Of a stretch of 46,570 bases of DNA, positions 26,642 to 33,826 are shown in pieces. The notes below the pieces were generated by a model that was not told the origin of the DNA, searched no databases, and saw only the letters and a program-made list of their open reading frames with translations. The stretch covers positions 1-46,570 of the forward strand of contig CANRHI010000004.1 in NCBI GenBank assembly GCA_947630365.1, given 5' to 3'. The position numbers and the translations under genes are program-made. This DNA comes from an uncultured Clostridia bacterium. GTDB taxonomy: Bacteria; Bacillota; Clostridia; Christensenellales; Borkfalkiaceae. Numbering within the stretch: the first letter of the stretch is position 1; each line of letters starts with the position of its first letter.

Positions 26642-26688
26642 CCTACTTATTTTGTAGGTATTATAGCACGCCTATGCGCCCCTGTCAA
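26642..26688 (-). promoter_or_regulatory. iscS operon promoter with candidate IscR operator
   Basis: Read on the minus strand, TTGACA (26683-26688) and TATAAT (26660-26665) are separated by 17 bases, a perfect consensus. Just downstream, CCTAC-N7-GTAGG (26642-26658) is an inverted repeat covering the expected transcription start. This is where an Rrf2-type repressor encoded by the operon's last gene would bind. Confidence 0.85.
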
Positions 26689-26739
26689 GCACTTTTTCCA
26701 CTTTTCCCGCTGGGACTGCCGAGAGGGGAAGCCAAGGGG

Positions 26740-27175
26740 CCTACCGCGTCATGTTGAGGGAGCATAGCGACCGAAATATCCCGAAGTACGAAGTCCGAAT
26801 TTTCCTCCTCGGGATTCTTCGCGGTGCTACTTCGCGCTACGCGCTCGTGCCGCCCTTGGAATACAATAGAAGCTTGGGCGGGGCAGAATGACGCAAAGCT
26901 CTCTGCTGGGCAGAGCGCCACGGGAACCTCCCCCTGTGTCCCCCTCCTTAAAAAGGAAGGGGATTTTGTTGTAGCACGACTTGGCGCCCCCTTCAGGGGG
27001 AGCTGGCGCGCTGCCCTTGCGCGCCTGAAGGAGTGTCATTTTTATACATAACACCCCTTCCGCCCCTTACGGGGCACCCACCCCTCCGAGGGGTGGGCAA
27101 GTCACACCGCCACTTTATCCCCCTCCCCGCGAGCGGGGAGGGGGACGTAGGGGGAGGGGTAAAATGACACGGTAC
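26740..27175. repeat. Field of REP-like hairpins and dispersed repeats (gene-free, 600-base gap)
   Basis: No gene is seen between iscS and yugP. The stretch holds the 19-base unit shared with 13474-13492 (here 26740-26758), a GCCCC-TTAC-GGGGC hairpin inside 27061-27075, a CCCACCCCTC/GAGGGGTGGG hairpin near 27077, and a perfect 12-bp hairpin CCCCCTCCCCGC/GCGGGGAGGGGG at 27119-27144. Several hairpins in a row resemble a bacterial interspersed mosaic element. No transposase or terminal repeats are visible. Confidence 0.6.
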
Positions 27176-27215
27176 CACGAGGTGAAGCAGCCTTTCGAGG
27201 GGCAAGCCCCCTTCC

Positions 27216-27941
27216 TCATTCGCGGTTTCTTCCCACCATGGAGGCAAAGACGAGGGCGAAGCGGAGGAAGTAGATGAGGGAGATAAGCAGCGAAGCGACG
27301 TAGGTGAGGGCGGCGGCGGAGAGTACCTTCTTGGCGCCGGGGAGCTCCTCCTCGGTGAGAATGCCGTCCTCGAGCAGCATCTTCCTCGCCCTCCTCGAGG
27401 CGTTGAATTCCACGGGAAGGGTGGCGAGCATGAAGAGCGTGGAGAGCCCGTACAGCCCGATCCCGATATACACGAGGTATTGCCCCACGGGCACCGAGAC
27501 GGAGAGGAGGGTGAAGTCCAAAATAATTCCGACGAGGATGACGGGCAGGGCGAGCCGCGAGCCGATATTGGTGACGGGCACGAGGATATTCCGGATCTTA
27601 TAGGGAATGTACCCCGATTTTTTCTGCATCACATGCCCGACCTCGTGCGCGGCGACCGCAACGGCGGCGACGGAAGCGCTCCCGTAGGTGCTCTGAGAAA
27701 GATTGACGATCTTCTTGGTGGGATTGTAGTGGTCGGAAAGCCTTCCCGAGACTCTTCCGACGGAAATATCGTGCACGCCGCGGCGCTGCATGAGGCGGAC
27801 GGCGGCATCGTAGCCCGTCATGTTGGAGCGGTTGGGAACGCGGTCGAACGCGGCATACGTCGTGTTCACGCGCACGCTCGCCCATGTCGAGAGCGCGAGG
27901 AAGGGAATGAGAATGAGCAAAAACAAAAAATACGAATACAT
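27216..27941 (-). CDS. YugP-type membrane zinc metallopeptidase
   Basis: 241 residues. An N-terminal membrane segment (YSYFLFLLILIPFLALSTWA) is followed by a GYDAAVRLMQRRGV region, and VAAHEVGHVMQ with the HExxH-type zinc site. Three more hydrophobic spans follow (around VILVGIILDFTLLSVSV, VYIGIGLYGLSTLFMLATLP and VASLLISLIYFLRFALVF). The family (YugP, PF04298) is widespread in Bacillota; its substrate is unknown. An AGGTGAGAGG stretch precedes the start. It lies 66 bases behind the small XRE regulator on the same strand. Confidence 0.9.
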   Translation of the reverse strand: MYSYFLFLLILIPFLALSTWASVRVNTTYAAFDRVPNRSNMTGYDAAVRLMQRRGVHDISVGRVSGRLSDHYNPTKKIVNLSQSTYGSASVAAVAVAAHEVGHVMQKKSGYIPYKIRNILVPVTNIGSRLALPVILVGIILDFTLLSVSVPVGQYLVYIGIGLYGLSTLFMLATLPVEFNASRRARKMLLEDGILTEEELPGAKKVLSAAALTYVASLLISLIYFLRFALVFASMVGRNRE

Positions 27942-28007
27942 GATGACCTCTCACCTTTCATATACCCATTCCGCGGGGGAATGAACAGCCTTGCGGCGAA
28001 AATTTCG

Positions 28008-28214
28008 TCAAAAGAAGAAGATCTCCTCGAATTTCTTCCCGAGGGCATAGGAAAGCACGAGGGCGAGCTTGGCGGTCGGGCAATACTGTCCCGTCTCGAT
28101 GGAGCTGATCGTGTTGCGGGAAACGCCCACGAGCGCGGCGAGCTCCCCCTGCGAGAGGTTCTTTTCCGCCCGAATTTCTTTGAGACGGTTTTGAAGGATG
28201 AGCTTATCGTCCAT
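28008..28214 (-). CDS. Small XRE-family regulator
   Basis: 68 residues consisting almost wholly of a helix-turn-helix of the Cro/XRE type: LKEIRAEKNLSQGELAALVG and VSRNTISSIETGQYCP. Proteins of this size usually partner a small integral membrane protein, as here with the gene 3 bases upstream. The palindromes CCAAGTTTACTTGG and CAAGTACACTTG at the operon promoter are its probable operators, implying self-repression. Confidence 0.92.
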   Translation of the reverse strand: MDDKLILQNRLKEIRAEKNLSQGELAALVGVSRNTISSIETGQYCPTAKLALVLSYALGKKFEEIFFF

Positions 28215-28217
28215 AAC

Positions 28218-28661
28218 TCACCCGAGAACGGGCACGCCGCAGAGCCCGAGGATCCAAAATACCCAATATGCGACGGCGCAAGCCGCGATGAGCACGCAGA
28301 TCACGATGTAGAACGGACGCAATTTTTTGACGCAAACGCACGCTTGAGCGATGTTCTGCGCGGCAATGCCCGTGAATAACATGGCGAAAATTTCCGTGGG
28401 AACGGCGTCCTGCGTGCAAACTTTGACCAAGAGGACGATGGCGACGGCAAGCTCCAACGCGATAAATCCCGCATAGTTGCCCCATTTCAGCCTGCCGCGC
28501 TGCCTCTCGTCGCCCAATTTCTCGTTCTCCCTTTTCGCCCGCTTCAAAATTTCCTCGGGGGAGAGCTCCTTTTCGACGTTTTCCTTCGGAAGCATTTTCT
28601 CCTCCTCGGCGTTTTGCTTCGGGAACACTTTCTCCTCTTCCGCCGACTGCATTTCTTGCAT
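28218..28661 (-). CDS. Small multi-span membrane protein, DUF6442-like
   Basis: 147 residues. The first 45 residues are acidic and repeat-like (EEEKVFPKQ, EEEKMLPKE), followed by LSPEEILKRAKRENEKLGDE, the conserved lead-in of DUF6442-type proteins, and then three or four hydrophobic spans. The partner XRE gene follows after 3 bases. Such pairs are common in Bacillota and poorly understood. An acidic, Glu-rich N-terminus of this length is longer than what I recall of the family and may be a cytoplasmic sensor or linker. GGAGAAG precedes the ATG at 28661. Confidence 0.65.
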   Translation of the reverse strand: MQEMQSAEEEKVFPKQNAEEEKMLPKENVEKELSPEEILKRAKRENEKLGDERQRGRLKWGNYAGFIALELAVAIVLLVKVCTQDAVPTEIFAMLFTGIAAQNIAQACVCVKKLRPFYIVICVLIAACAVAYWVFWILGLCGVPVLG

Positions 28662-28676
28662 ATCTTCTCCCTTGTG

Positions 28677-28727
28677 CCAAGTTTACTTGGCAAAAAGAAT
28701 TGTACCACTGCCAAGTACACTTGTCAA
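28677..28727 (-). promoter_or_regulatory. Promoter with two palindromic operators for the XRE/membrane protein operon
   Basis: On the minus strand TTGACA (28722-28727) and TACAAT (28699-28704) are 17 bases apart. One palindrome, CAAGTACACTTG (28712-28723), overlaps the -35 box, and a second, CCAAGTTTACTTGG (28677-28690), lies just downstream of the -10. Shared half-site CAAGT/ACTTG. This is a classic autorepression arrangement for a small XRE regulator. Confidence 0.85.
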
Positions 28728-28884
28728 GACTTCGACAAGAAAATTGTTGCCAAGCACAAAAAAAGTATTTACGATGCTTGCTTCGTTATGTAAAAATGTT
28801 TTTCGAGATATTCCCCCTTGTTTTTGCAAAAAACAACTACGCAAAACAAAAACAAAAATTTTTTACAAAACAACACGGAATATC

Positions 28885-28913
28885 TTGACAATACAATTTT
28901 GTTATGCTACAAT
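28885..28913 (+). promoter_or_regulatory. Extended -10 sigma-70 promoter for the WGI/DUF4268/ARH trio
   Basis: TTGACA (28885-28890), a 17-base spacer ending in TGC, then TACAAT (28908-28913). The AT-rich 150 bases before it hold no gene; one more AAGC/GCTT-rich stretch near 28746 could be a weak extra XRE half-site. Confidence 0.85.
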
Positions 28914-28941
28914 GATTTCACAAAACATCGGAGGTCGGTTT

Positions 28942-29496
28942 ATGGATGCGGAAATTATCGTTGAAATGCTCAGTCGGATCAAGGCATTGGAGCGCGACGT
29001 CGCAGAGCTCAAACAGAAAATTGCGGACGGGGAGAACGAAACTGTTCCCTCTCCTGAGACAGCGCGGCGAATAACTTACAAAGTGGGCTGTAGACCGCTC
29101 AGAGAATTCGAAGAGGACGGCATGCCGCTCGTCCCCGAACGCAAGCGCGACACCACTCGCTATGTGTTTGAGGGGAGCTCATATCCCAAAAACCGATTGG
29201 TTTATGCCGTTGTAAAGCGGTATGTTATCGATCATCCCGAGATCTCTTGTACTGAACTGCGGCTTGTCTTTGATAAGTCGTTGCAGGGCAGTCTCGGCGT
29301 CGTGGAGAAGGTTGAGATCGCCAAACAGCGTGGAGACGAGGAATATCATAGGCGTTTTTTTGCGGAGAGAAATGAAATTCTGCACCTTCGTGACGGAGAT
29401 ATGGTCGTCTGCACGCAGTGGGGTATTCTCAACATTCCTCGCTTTTTGACAGTTGCCAGACAGCTCGGCTACCAAATCGAAGAGATACCGCAATAA
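28942..29496 (+). CDS. Unassigned protein with C-terminal QWGI-type domain
   Basis: 184 residues. The first ~45 form a coiled-coil-like helix (IKALERDVAELKQKI). The rest contains a compact domain with TRYVFEGSSYPKNRLVYAVV near the front, a helix ending HPEISCTELRLVF, and a C-terminal HLRDGDMVVCTQWGILNIPRF followed by LGYQIEEI. I recall this pattern as a domain in proteins next to restriction or other defence genes, but I cannot name a family with certainty and assign no function. GGAGG precedes the ATG. It heads a three-gene operon with a lower GC content than the surrounding core genes. Confidence 0.6.
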   Translation: MDAEIIVEMLSRIKALERDVAELKQKIADGENETVPSPETARRITYKVGCRPLREFEEDGMPLVPERKRDTTRYVFEGSSYPKNRLVYAVVKRYVIDHPEISCTELRLVFDKSLQGSLGVVEKVEIAKQRGDEEYHRRFFAERNEILHLRDGDMVVCTQWGILNIPRFLTVARQLGYQIEEIPQ

Positions 29497-29519
29497 AATA
29501 TTCATGAGGAGAAAACAGT

Positions 29520-29963
29520 ATGACGAACGCGCAAACAGAGCGGAAATTTTTTTGGAACAAATATCAAGAGACGCTTATGGAAAACGGCGAGCCGTTTTCC
29601 ATAAAGATCAATTGTGATAGAGACGGAACACTTCGCCACTACGCGTATGTGAATGCGAGACAGTTCCCCGCAAACCGCTGTATCTGCATTGAATTTACCC
29701 CCCAACGCGGAAGAGTGAGGTATGGGATCTATCTTGAAAATGAAGTTCAGCTTTTCGAGTGTCTGTTTGAACAAAGAGAAGCGATCGAATCCCTTTTGGG
29801 CTTTCATTGTAATTGGGAATGCGGTATAAAGGGCAAAAACTCCCGTAGAATTTTCTGTGAGCAAGAAATCGTCCTCGGTGATGATAGCAGTTACATCACC
29901 GCCATTGAAGTATCAATGGTGGGTCTTACAAAATTTGTGCAAGTATTCGAAAAATTGCTTTGA
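29520..29963 (+). CDS. DUF4268-like protein
   Basis: 147 residues. The layout fits DUF4268, a domain usually fused to or encoded beside nuclease-like proteins. There is an N-terminal FFWNKYQETL segment, a central CIEFTPQRGRVRYGIYL strand pair, FEQREAIESLLGFHCNWECG in the position of the family's conserved helix and Trp, and a C-terminal KFVQVFEKL helix. No catalytic residues can be pointed out. It lies 23 bases after the WGI protein and 24 before the ADP-ribosylglycohydrolase, so the three are probably co-expressed. Confidence 0.65.
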   Translation: MTNAQTERKFFWNKYQETLMENGEPFSIKINCDRDGTLRHYAYVNARQFPANRCICIEFTPQRGRVRYGIYLENEVQLFECLFEQREAIESLLGFHCNWECGIKGKNSRRIFCEQEIVLGDDSSYITAIEVSMVGLTKFVQVFEKLL

Positions 29964-29987
29964 GGGCATAGTGGGGGAAATACATCT

Positions 29988-31550
29988 ATGGGTCTTAAAA
30001 ACAAAAAAAGAGTATATGAAAGAGGTACGGTATCTGACATAGTGATATCCAATATAGTGGAGGCTCCGTCCAAGGATTTCATTTATATCAAAGTAACACA
30101 AAAGAAGGGCGGAAAAGCACTTTTTCTTGATCGGAATCGGAATCTTGTGGACGCTTCTCGGGCAGATACTTTTTCTCTTGAAGAGGCAAATGAAATTAGT
30201 GTGGATATGAGGGAATCACAACAAAATTATGAATGCTCAATTTATACAATCTCAAAGCCGTTAAATGATCGAGCGCAAAAAATCGCGGAAGAAAAACCGA
30301 AGCCGGTAACATCGAAAGAAAAAGCGGTGCCACCGAAGGAGAAACCGAAATCGACTCTCCCCGAAAAGTCTACACAAGCTTCCGTCAAACATGATGATGG
30401 GACTTCTTCTCTGCCAAAAATTTTTATCGGAATGATTGTAGCGCACAAAAATTTCGGCGAGGGGAAAATCGTTAAAGTTGACAACGAAAACAAACATCTC
30501 ACCGTTTCCTTTGTCGATTCGGAAAAATCCTTTGTCTTCCCACAATGTTTTGATGTCGGACATTTGAAGGTTATGGAGCAGGTCGTGATGCCGGACGTGC
30601 AGACGGGTACAAATTTATATACTCAAATCCAATCTATCATTTTTGGACACGCCGTGGGGGATGCGGTCGGGGGACCCGTACAGTTTCAAGATCGAAAAGA
30701 GCGCGACCGCTATCCCGTCACGGACATTCTGCCGCTCTACGGTGCTCATCTCCCCAAGGGCGCGTGGTCGGACGATACGAGCATGTCGCTTTGCGCAATG
30801 GACGCACTTATAAATCACGGCCTCGACTTCAAGACGGTCATGGAGAATTTCCACAAATGGCTGTACGAGAATGCGTTTACGCCGACGGGGCGGACGTTCG
30901 ATGTGGGCAGTTCATGCCGCGCGGCAATCAAGCGGTTTCATATGGGGTGCGAAGCGGAACAGTGTGGGTGCCGTGGCGAATACGAAAACGGAAACGGTTC
31001 ACTCATGCGTATCTATCCATTTGCCCTCTATCTTTTTGATTCCGATTTCCCGTTGGAAGGGAAACTTTCCCTCATTCACCGCGCCTCTGCCCTTACCCAC
31101 GCCCACCCGCGGAGTTGTATCGGCTGCGGAATTTATACGTTCGTTCTATGGGAACTTCTCGAAAACCCTACCAAACAGGGAATTAAAAACGGCTTGAAAA
31201 AGGCAGAGGCGTTCTATCAAAATCAACCTGAACGTTGTCACTATCATCGCCTTTTTGAGGACAGCTTTTCCTCTCTTCCGCGGGAAGAAATCAACAGCAG
31301 CGGCTACGTTGTAGATACTTTGGAAGCCGCAATTTGGTGCGCTCTTACGACGGATAGCTACCGCGATTGTGCTTTGAAGGCGGTCAATTTGGGATTGGAT
31401 ACCGATTCTGTCGGCGCGGTCGCAGGAAGCATAGTGGGGCTTCTCTATGGCTACGATGCAATTCCCGAGGATTGGCGCAATTCTCTTTGCAGGAAGGAGT
31501 ATCTCGAAGAACTTGGGAAGGCTTTTTGCGAAACACTTTTATCCCGATAG
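29988..31550 (+). CDS. ADP-ribosylglycohydrolase (DraG/ARH family) with N-terminal fusion
   Basis: 520 residues. The C-terminal half (from ~213) is an ARH/DraG domain, which removes ADP-ribose from proteins or nucleic acids. Metal- and substrate-site motifs are GHAVGDAVGGP from residue 220, WSDDTSM with D262-D263-T264, and LGLDTDSVGA with D471 and D473. ENGNGSLMR is also typical. The first ~85 residues have an unknown beta-rich domain, followed by a Lys/Pro-rich linker. A short SH3-like module at about 140-195 (GMIVAHKNFGEGKIVKVD) resembles the FGxGxV modules found in DNA repair and conflict proteins. The role could be reversal of ADP-ribosylation by a toxin, here or from a phage. The start lacks a strong ribosome-binding site. 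Confidence 0.85.
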   Translation: MGLKNKKRVYERGTVSDIVISNIVEAPSKDFIYIKVTQKKGGKALFLDRNRNLVDASRADTFSLEEANEISVDMRESQQNYECSIYTISKPLNDRAQKIAEEKPKPVTSKEKAVPPKEKPKSTLPEKSTQASVKHDDGTSSLPKIFIGMIVAHKNFGEGKIVKVDNENKHLTVSFVDSEKSFVFPQCFDVGHLKVMEQVVMPDVQTGTNLYTQIQSIIFGHAVGDAVGGPVQFQDRKERDRYPVTDILPLYGAHLPKGAWSDDTSMSLCAMDALINHGLDFKTVMENFHKWLYENAFTPTGRTFDVGSSCRAAIKRFHMGCEAEQCGCRGEYENGNGSLMRIYPFALYLFDSDFPLEGKLSLIHRASALTHAHPRSCIGCGIYTFVLWELLENPTKQGIKNGLKKAEAFYQNQPERCHYHRLFEDSFSSLPREEINSSGYVVDTLEAAIWCALTTDSYRDCALKAVNLGLDTDSVGAVAGSIVGLLYGYDAIPEDWRNSLCRKEYLEELGKAFCETLLSR

Positions 31551-31598
31551 GTTGTATTCCCTTGTGGTTTTGAACGGGGTTCCGCCCAAAACTCTTTT

Positions 31599-31630
31599 TT
31601 GCAAGGGCAAATCCCTTGCAAATTTTTTTT
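31599..31630 (+). terminator. Intrinsic terminator after the ARH gene, overlapping the obg -35 box
   Basis: TTGCAAGGG (31599-31607) pairs with CCCTTGCAA (31613-31621) around a CAAAT loop and is followed by eight T (31623-31630). Its right arm supplies the TTGCAA that serves as the obg -35 element. Confidence 0.88.
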
Positions 31631-31644
31631 GCAAATGCTATACT
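31616..31644 (+). promoter_or_regulatory. obg promoter placing the transcript start at the start codon
   Basis: TTGCAA (31616-31621), 17-base spacer ending in TGC, then TATACT (31639-31644), an extended -10 type. The ATG at 31651 is only seven bases after the -10 box and no Shine-Dalgarno sequence is present, so the mRNA is predicted to be leaderless. Confidence 0.75.
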
Positions 31645-31650
31645 CTTCGT

Positions 31651-32925
31651 ATGGCGACGTATGGATTTACCGACAAAGTAAAGATCACCGTGAAGGCGGG
31701 GAATGGCGGCGACGGCATGAACTCCTTCAAGGCATACAAGGGAAAGCCCGCCTGCGGGCCGGACGGCGGCGACGGCGGGAACGGCGGCAGCGTGTATTTC
31801 GTCGGCGATAAGGACATGCACGATCTGCTCTCCTTCCGCTTCAAGGGCAAATATTTTGCGGGAGACGGCGAGCGCGGCGGCACCAACCAATGCTTTGGCA
31901 AGAGCGGGGAGGACCTCGTATTGAAAGTCCCCTGCGGGACGCTCGTGCGCGACTTCGAGAGCGGGAAAATTCTCTGCGACGTATATGAGGACGGCGAAAA
32001 GGTCCGCATTTTGGAGGGCGGAAGAGGGGGCAAGGGCAATGTGCGCTTCACCACCGCGCGCCGTCATGCGCCCAATTTCGCCCAAAAGGGAGTGGCGACG
32101 ACGCCGCACGTCCTCCTTCTCGAGATGAAGGTCATCGCCGATGTGGGGCTCGTGGGCTTCCCCAATGCGGGGAAGAGCACCCTTCTTTCCAAAGTCACGG
32201 CGGCAAAGCCGAAGATCGCAGACTACCACTTCACCACGCTCTCGCCCAATTTGGGGGTGGCGAATTGCTTTGAGGAGAGCTTTGTCCTCGCCGACATCCC
32301 CGGGCTCATCGAGGGCGCGGCGCAGGGCGCGGGGCTTGGGCACGACTTCTTGCGGCATGTCGAACGCACCCGCATGCTCGTGCATGTTGTAGACATCTCG
32401 GGCATCGAGGGGCGGGACCCCATCGCGGACTTCGAGACCATCAACAAAGAATTAAAGGACTATTCGGAGAAGCTCGCCGCGCTCCCGCAGATCGTCGCCC
32501 TCAACAAGTGCGACATTTTCGGCGCGGAGGAGAACGCGAAGCGCTTCCGCAAAAAATACGGCAAGAAGTACAAAATTTTCGAGCTCTCCGCCGTGCGCGG
32601 GGAGGGGACGAAGGAGCTTCTTTCCGCCGTGTACGAAAAGCTGCAAACGCTCCCGCCCGCCGAGCGCATTCCCGCCGACGAATTCTTCTTCGAGGAGAGC
32701 GACAACACGCAGTTTGAGATCTTCCTCGACGAGAACGGCGCCTACGTCGTCGTGGGGGGCTTGGTCGATATGCTCTGCCGCAACGTCGTTTTGAACAACC
32801 CGGATAGCATGAATTACTTCCAGCGCGTTCTCAAGCTGCGCGGCGTGTTCAAGGAGCTCGAAAAAATGGGCTGCAAAGCGGGCGACACGGTGGTCGTCGG
32901 AGACGTCGAATTCGAATATGTGTAA
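31651..32925 (+). CDS. obg: Obg/CgtA GTPase with OCT domain
   Basis: 424 residues. The N-terminal glycine-rich Obg fold (KAGNGGDGMNSFKAYKGKPA, GPDGGDGGNGGSVYF, LEGGRGGKGNVRF) is followed by a GTPase domain with G1 GFPNAGKST at residues 169-177, DIPGLIEGAAQGAGLGHDFL (G3) and NKCD (G4). The last ~75 residues (FEIFLDENGAYVVVGG, VLNNPDSMNYFQRVLK) are the OCT domain found in the Bacillota form. Obg binds the 50S subunit and links ribosome assembly, ppGpp and cell-cycle control. The start is set by the first Met before the Obg fold; the promoter suggests a leaderless mRNA. Core codon usage differs visibly from the accessory genes on each side. Confidence 0.96.
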   Translation: MATYGFTDKVKITVKAGNGGDGMNSFKAYKGKPACGPDGGDGGNGGSVYFVGDKDMHDLLSFRFKGKYFAGDGERGGTNQCFGKSGEDLVLKVPCGTLVRDFESGKILCDVYEDGEKVRILEGGRGGKGNVRFTTARRHAPNFAQKGVATTPHVLLLEMKVIADVGLVGFPNAGKSTLLSKVTAAKPKIADYHFTTLSPNLGVANCFEESFVLADIPGLIEGAAQGAGLGHDFLRHVERTRMLVHVVDISGIEGRDPIADFETINKELKDYSEKLAALPQIVALNKCDIFGAEENAKRFRKKYGKKYKIFELSAVRGEGTKELLSAVYEKLQTLPPAERIPADEFFFEESDNTQFEIFLDENGAYVVVGGLVDMLCRNVVLNNPDSMNYFQRVLKLRGVFKELEKMGCKAGDTVVVGDVEFEYV

Positions 32926-32929
32926 ATTT

Positions 32930-32989
32930 CGCAAATTTCTTTGGATATAGTGCCCTGCGGGCGGCATATTGTTGGCAAAGAAATTTGCG
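32930..32989 (+). terminator. Long inverted repeat after obg, possible terminator or processing site
   Basis: CGCAAATTTCTTTG (32930-32943) and CAAAGAAATTTGCG (32976-32989) are perfect 14-base reverse complements. The 32-base loop itself can form a small GCCC/GGGC hairpin. It starts 5 bases after the obg stop and has no T tract, so it may serve RNA processing or stability rather than classic termination. Confidence 0.6.
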
Positions 32990-33136
32990 AGGGGTTAAGG
33001 TGTACATCTCTCAACGGTTCGCCCGCGAATAATACGTCCTCAAAGACAGTAAGCCTACGGTAGTGTGGCAAATGGGGGCGTGCAGCGGCGGGAGACCCGC
33101 CTCGCACCGTAATTTCAAAATAAGGAGGAGAAAGCA
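32990..33136 (+). ncRNA. Structured leader upstream of yhbY, class not assigned
   Basis: The 147 bases contain no gene but have strong secondary-structure potential. GTGC-AGC-GGCGGG (33079-33091) pairs with CCCGCC-TC-GCAC (33095-33106) around AGA. Upstream is a short CTAC/GTAG hairpin near 33050. A CAAAGACAGTA stretch recalls the kink-turn of ribosomal-protein L10 leaders, but the matching 3' half is missing, so no family is claimed. Location before a ribosome-assembly gene suggests a regulatory leader. Confidence 0.35.
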
Positions 33137-33430
33137 ATGTTCACATCCAAACAGAGAGCGCACTTAAAGTCGCTCGCGAGTACGCAAAAACCCATTGCGC
33201 AGGTGGGGAAAGAGGGGCTCTCCGAAAACCTCGTGGCGGGGCTCTCGGACGCGCTCGAGGCGCACGAGCTCATCAAGATCACCCTGCTCCCCGCGGCAGG
33301 GGACGATGGCGAGAATTTGGCGGAAAACCTCGCCGACCTCCTTCACGCCGAGGTCGTCGCCGTGATCGGCAGGAAGGCGATCCTCTACCGCCGCTCTTCC
33401 AAGAAGGATTTTAAGCACATCGAGTTTTGA
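33137..33430 (+). CDS. yhbY: YhbY/CRM-domain RNA-binding protein
   Basis: 97 residues, the whole-protein size of the YhbY family. Hallmarks are TSKQRAHLKSLA, PIAQVGKEGLSENL (GxxG loop region), LIKITLL and VVAVIGRKAILYRRS. YhbY binds pre-50S particles and belongs to the CRM domain class. AAGGAGGAG precedes the ATG. It follows obg, another 50S assembly factor, after a structured 200-base gap. Confidence 0.95.
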   Translation: MFTSKQRAHLKSLASTQKPIAQVGKEGLSENLVAGLSDALEAHELIKITLLPAAGDDGENLAENLADLLHAEVVAVIGRKAILYRRSSKKDFKHIEF

Positions 33431-33439
33431 GCAGGGCAG

Positions 33440-33485
33440 AACGCCGCCCGACCGCATTCGCGGTCGGGCGGCGTTGCTTTTATTT
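33440..33485 (+). terminator. Strong intrinsic terminator after yhbY
   Basis: AACGCCGCCCGACCGC (33440-33455) and GCGGTCGGGCGGCGTT (33460-33475) form a perfect 16-bp stem with a 4-base loop, followed by GCTTTTATTTTTC. It overlaps the last codons of the convergent XRE gene and ends both transcripts efficiently. Confidence 0.92.
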
Positions 33486-33722
33486 TTCAAACAGAGTTTC
33501 GATTGGTACGCCGAGAACAAGGGCGATCGCATACACTTCTTTATCCGTCGCGGCGCGGACTTGCCCTTCCAATTTGGAATAGCTCGTGGGGTTGATATCC
33601 AAACCCGCCACTTGTAAGCGGGCAATGAAGTCCTTTTGCTTGATTTTACGTTCTTTCCGCAGCTGTTCTACGCGTCTGCCGATAAGATTGCAATCGCCAT
33701 ACTCCTTTTTTCTGACTTTCAT
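33480..33722 (-). CDS. Small XRE-family regulator divergent from a BspA-like lipoprotein gene
   Basis: 80 residues. A helix-turn-helix of the XRE type is visible from IGRRVEQLRKERKIKQKDFI through INPTSYSKLEGQVRA, and the C-terminus continues with EVYAIALVLGVPIETLF, the typical last helix. The domain has an extra loop (LQVAGLDI) before the recognition helix. Two inverted repeats with ATTCC/GGAAT arms sit in the shared upstream region. The protein probably represses itself and perhaps the lipoprotein gene. AAGGA lies just before its ATG. Confidence 0.88.
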   Translation of the reverse strand: MKVRKKEYGDCNLIGRRVEQLRKERKIKQKDFIARLQVAGLDINPTSYSKLEGQVRAATDKEVYAIALVLGVPIETLFEK

Positions 33723-33729
33723 AATGTCC

Positions 33730-33797
33730 TTCCAAATTTCTTTTTTGGAATTTTAACACGGGGAAGGCTTGACATAATTCCGTATTGGAATTATAAT
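33730..33797. promoter_or_regulatory. Divergent promoter region with two inverted-repeat operators
   Basis: The + strand promoter is TTGACA (33769-33774) and TATAAT (33792-33797), with a 17-base spacer. The spacer contains the inverted repeat AATTCC-GTATT-GGAATT (33776-33792). A second inverted repeat, TTCCAAA-N7-TTTGGAA (33730-33750), lies next to the XRE start. Both share TTCC/GGAA arms, so one protein could bind both and control the two divergent genes. Confidence 0.85.
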
Positions 33798-33826
33798 TAT
33801 TATGAAAAGAAAGAAGGAGAGGAAAA

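Noticed and set aside
32990..33136. Ribosomal protein L10 leader
   Set aside because: Only a CAAAGACAGTA-like half is present; the 3' half with the paired GAGG element cannot be found, and the downstream gene is yhbY, not rplJ.
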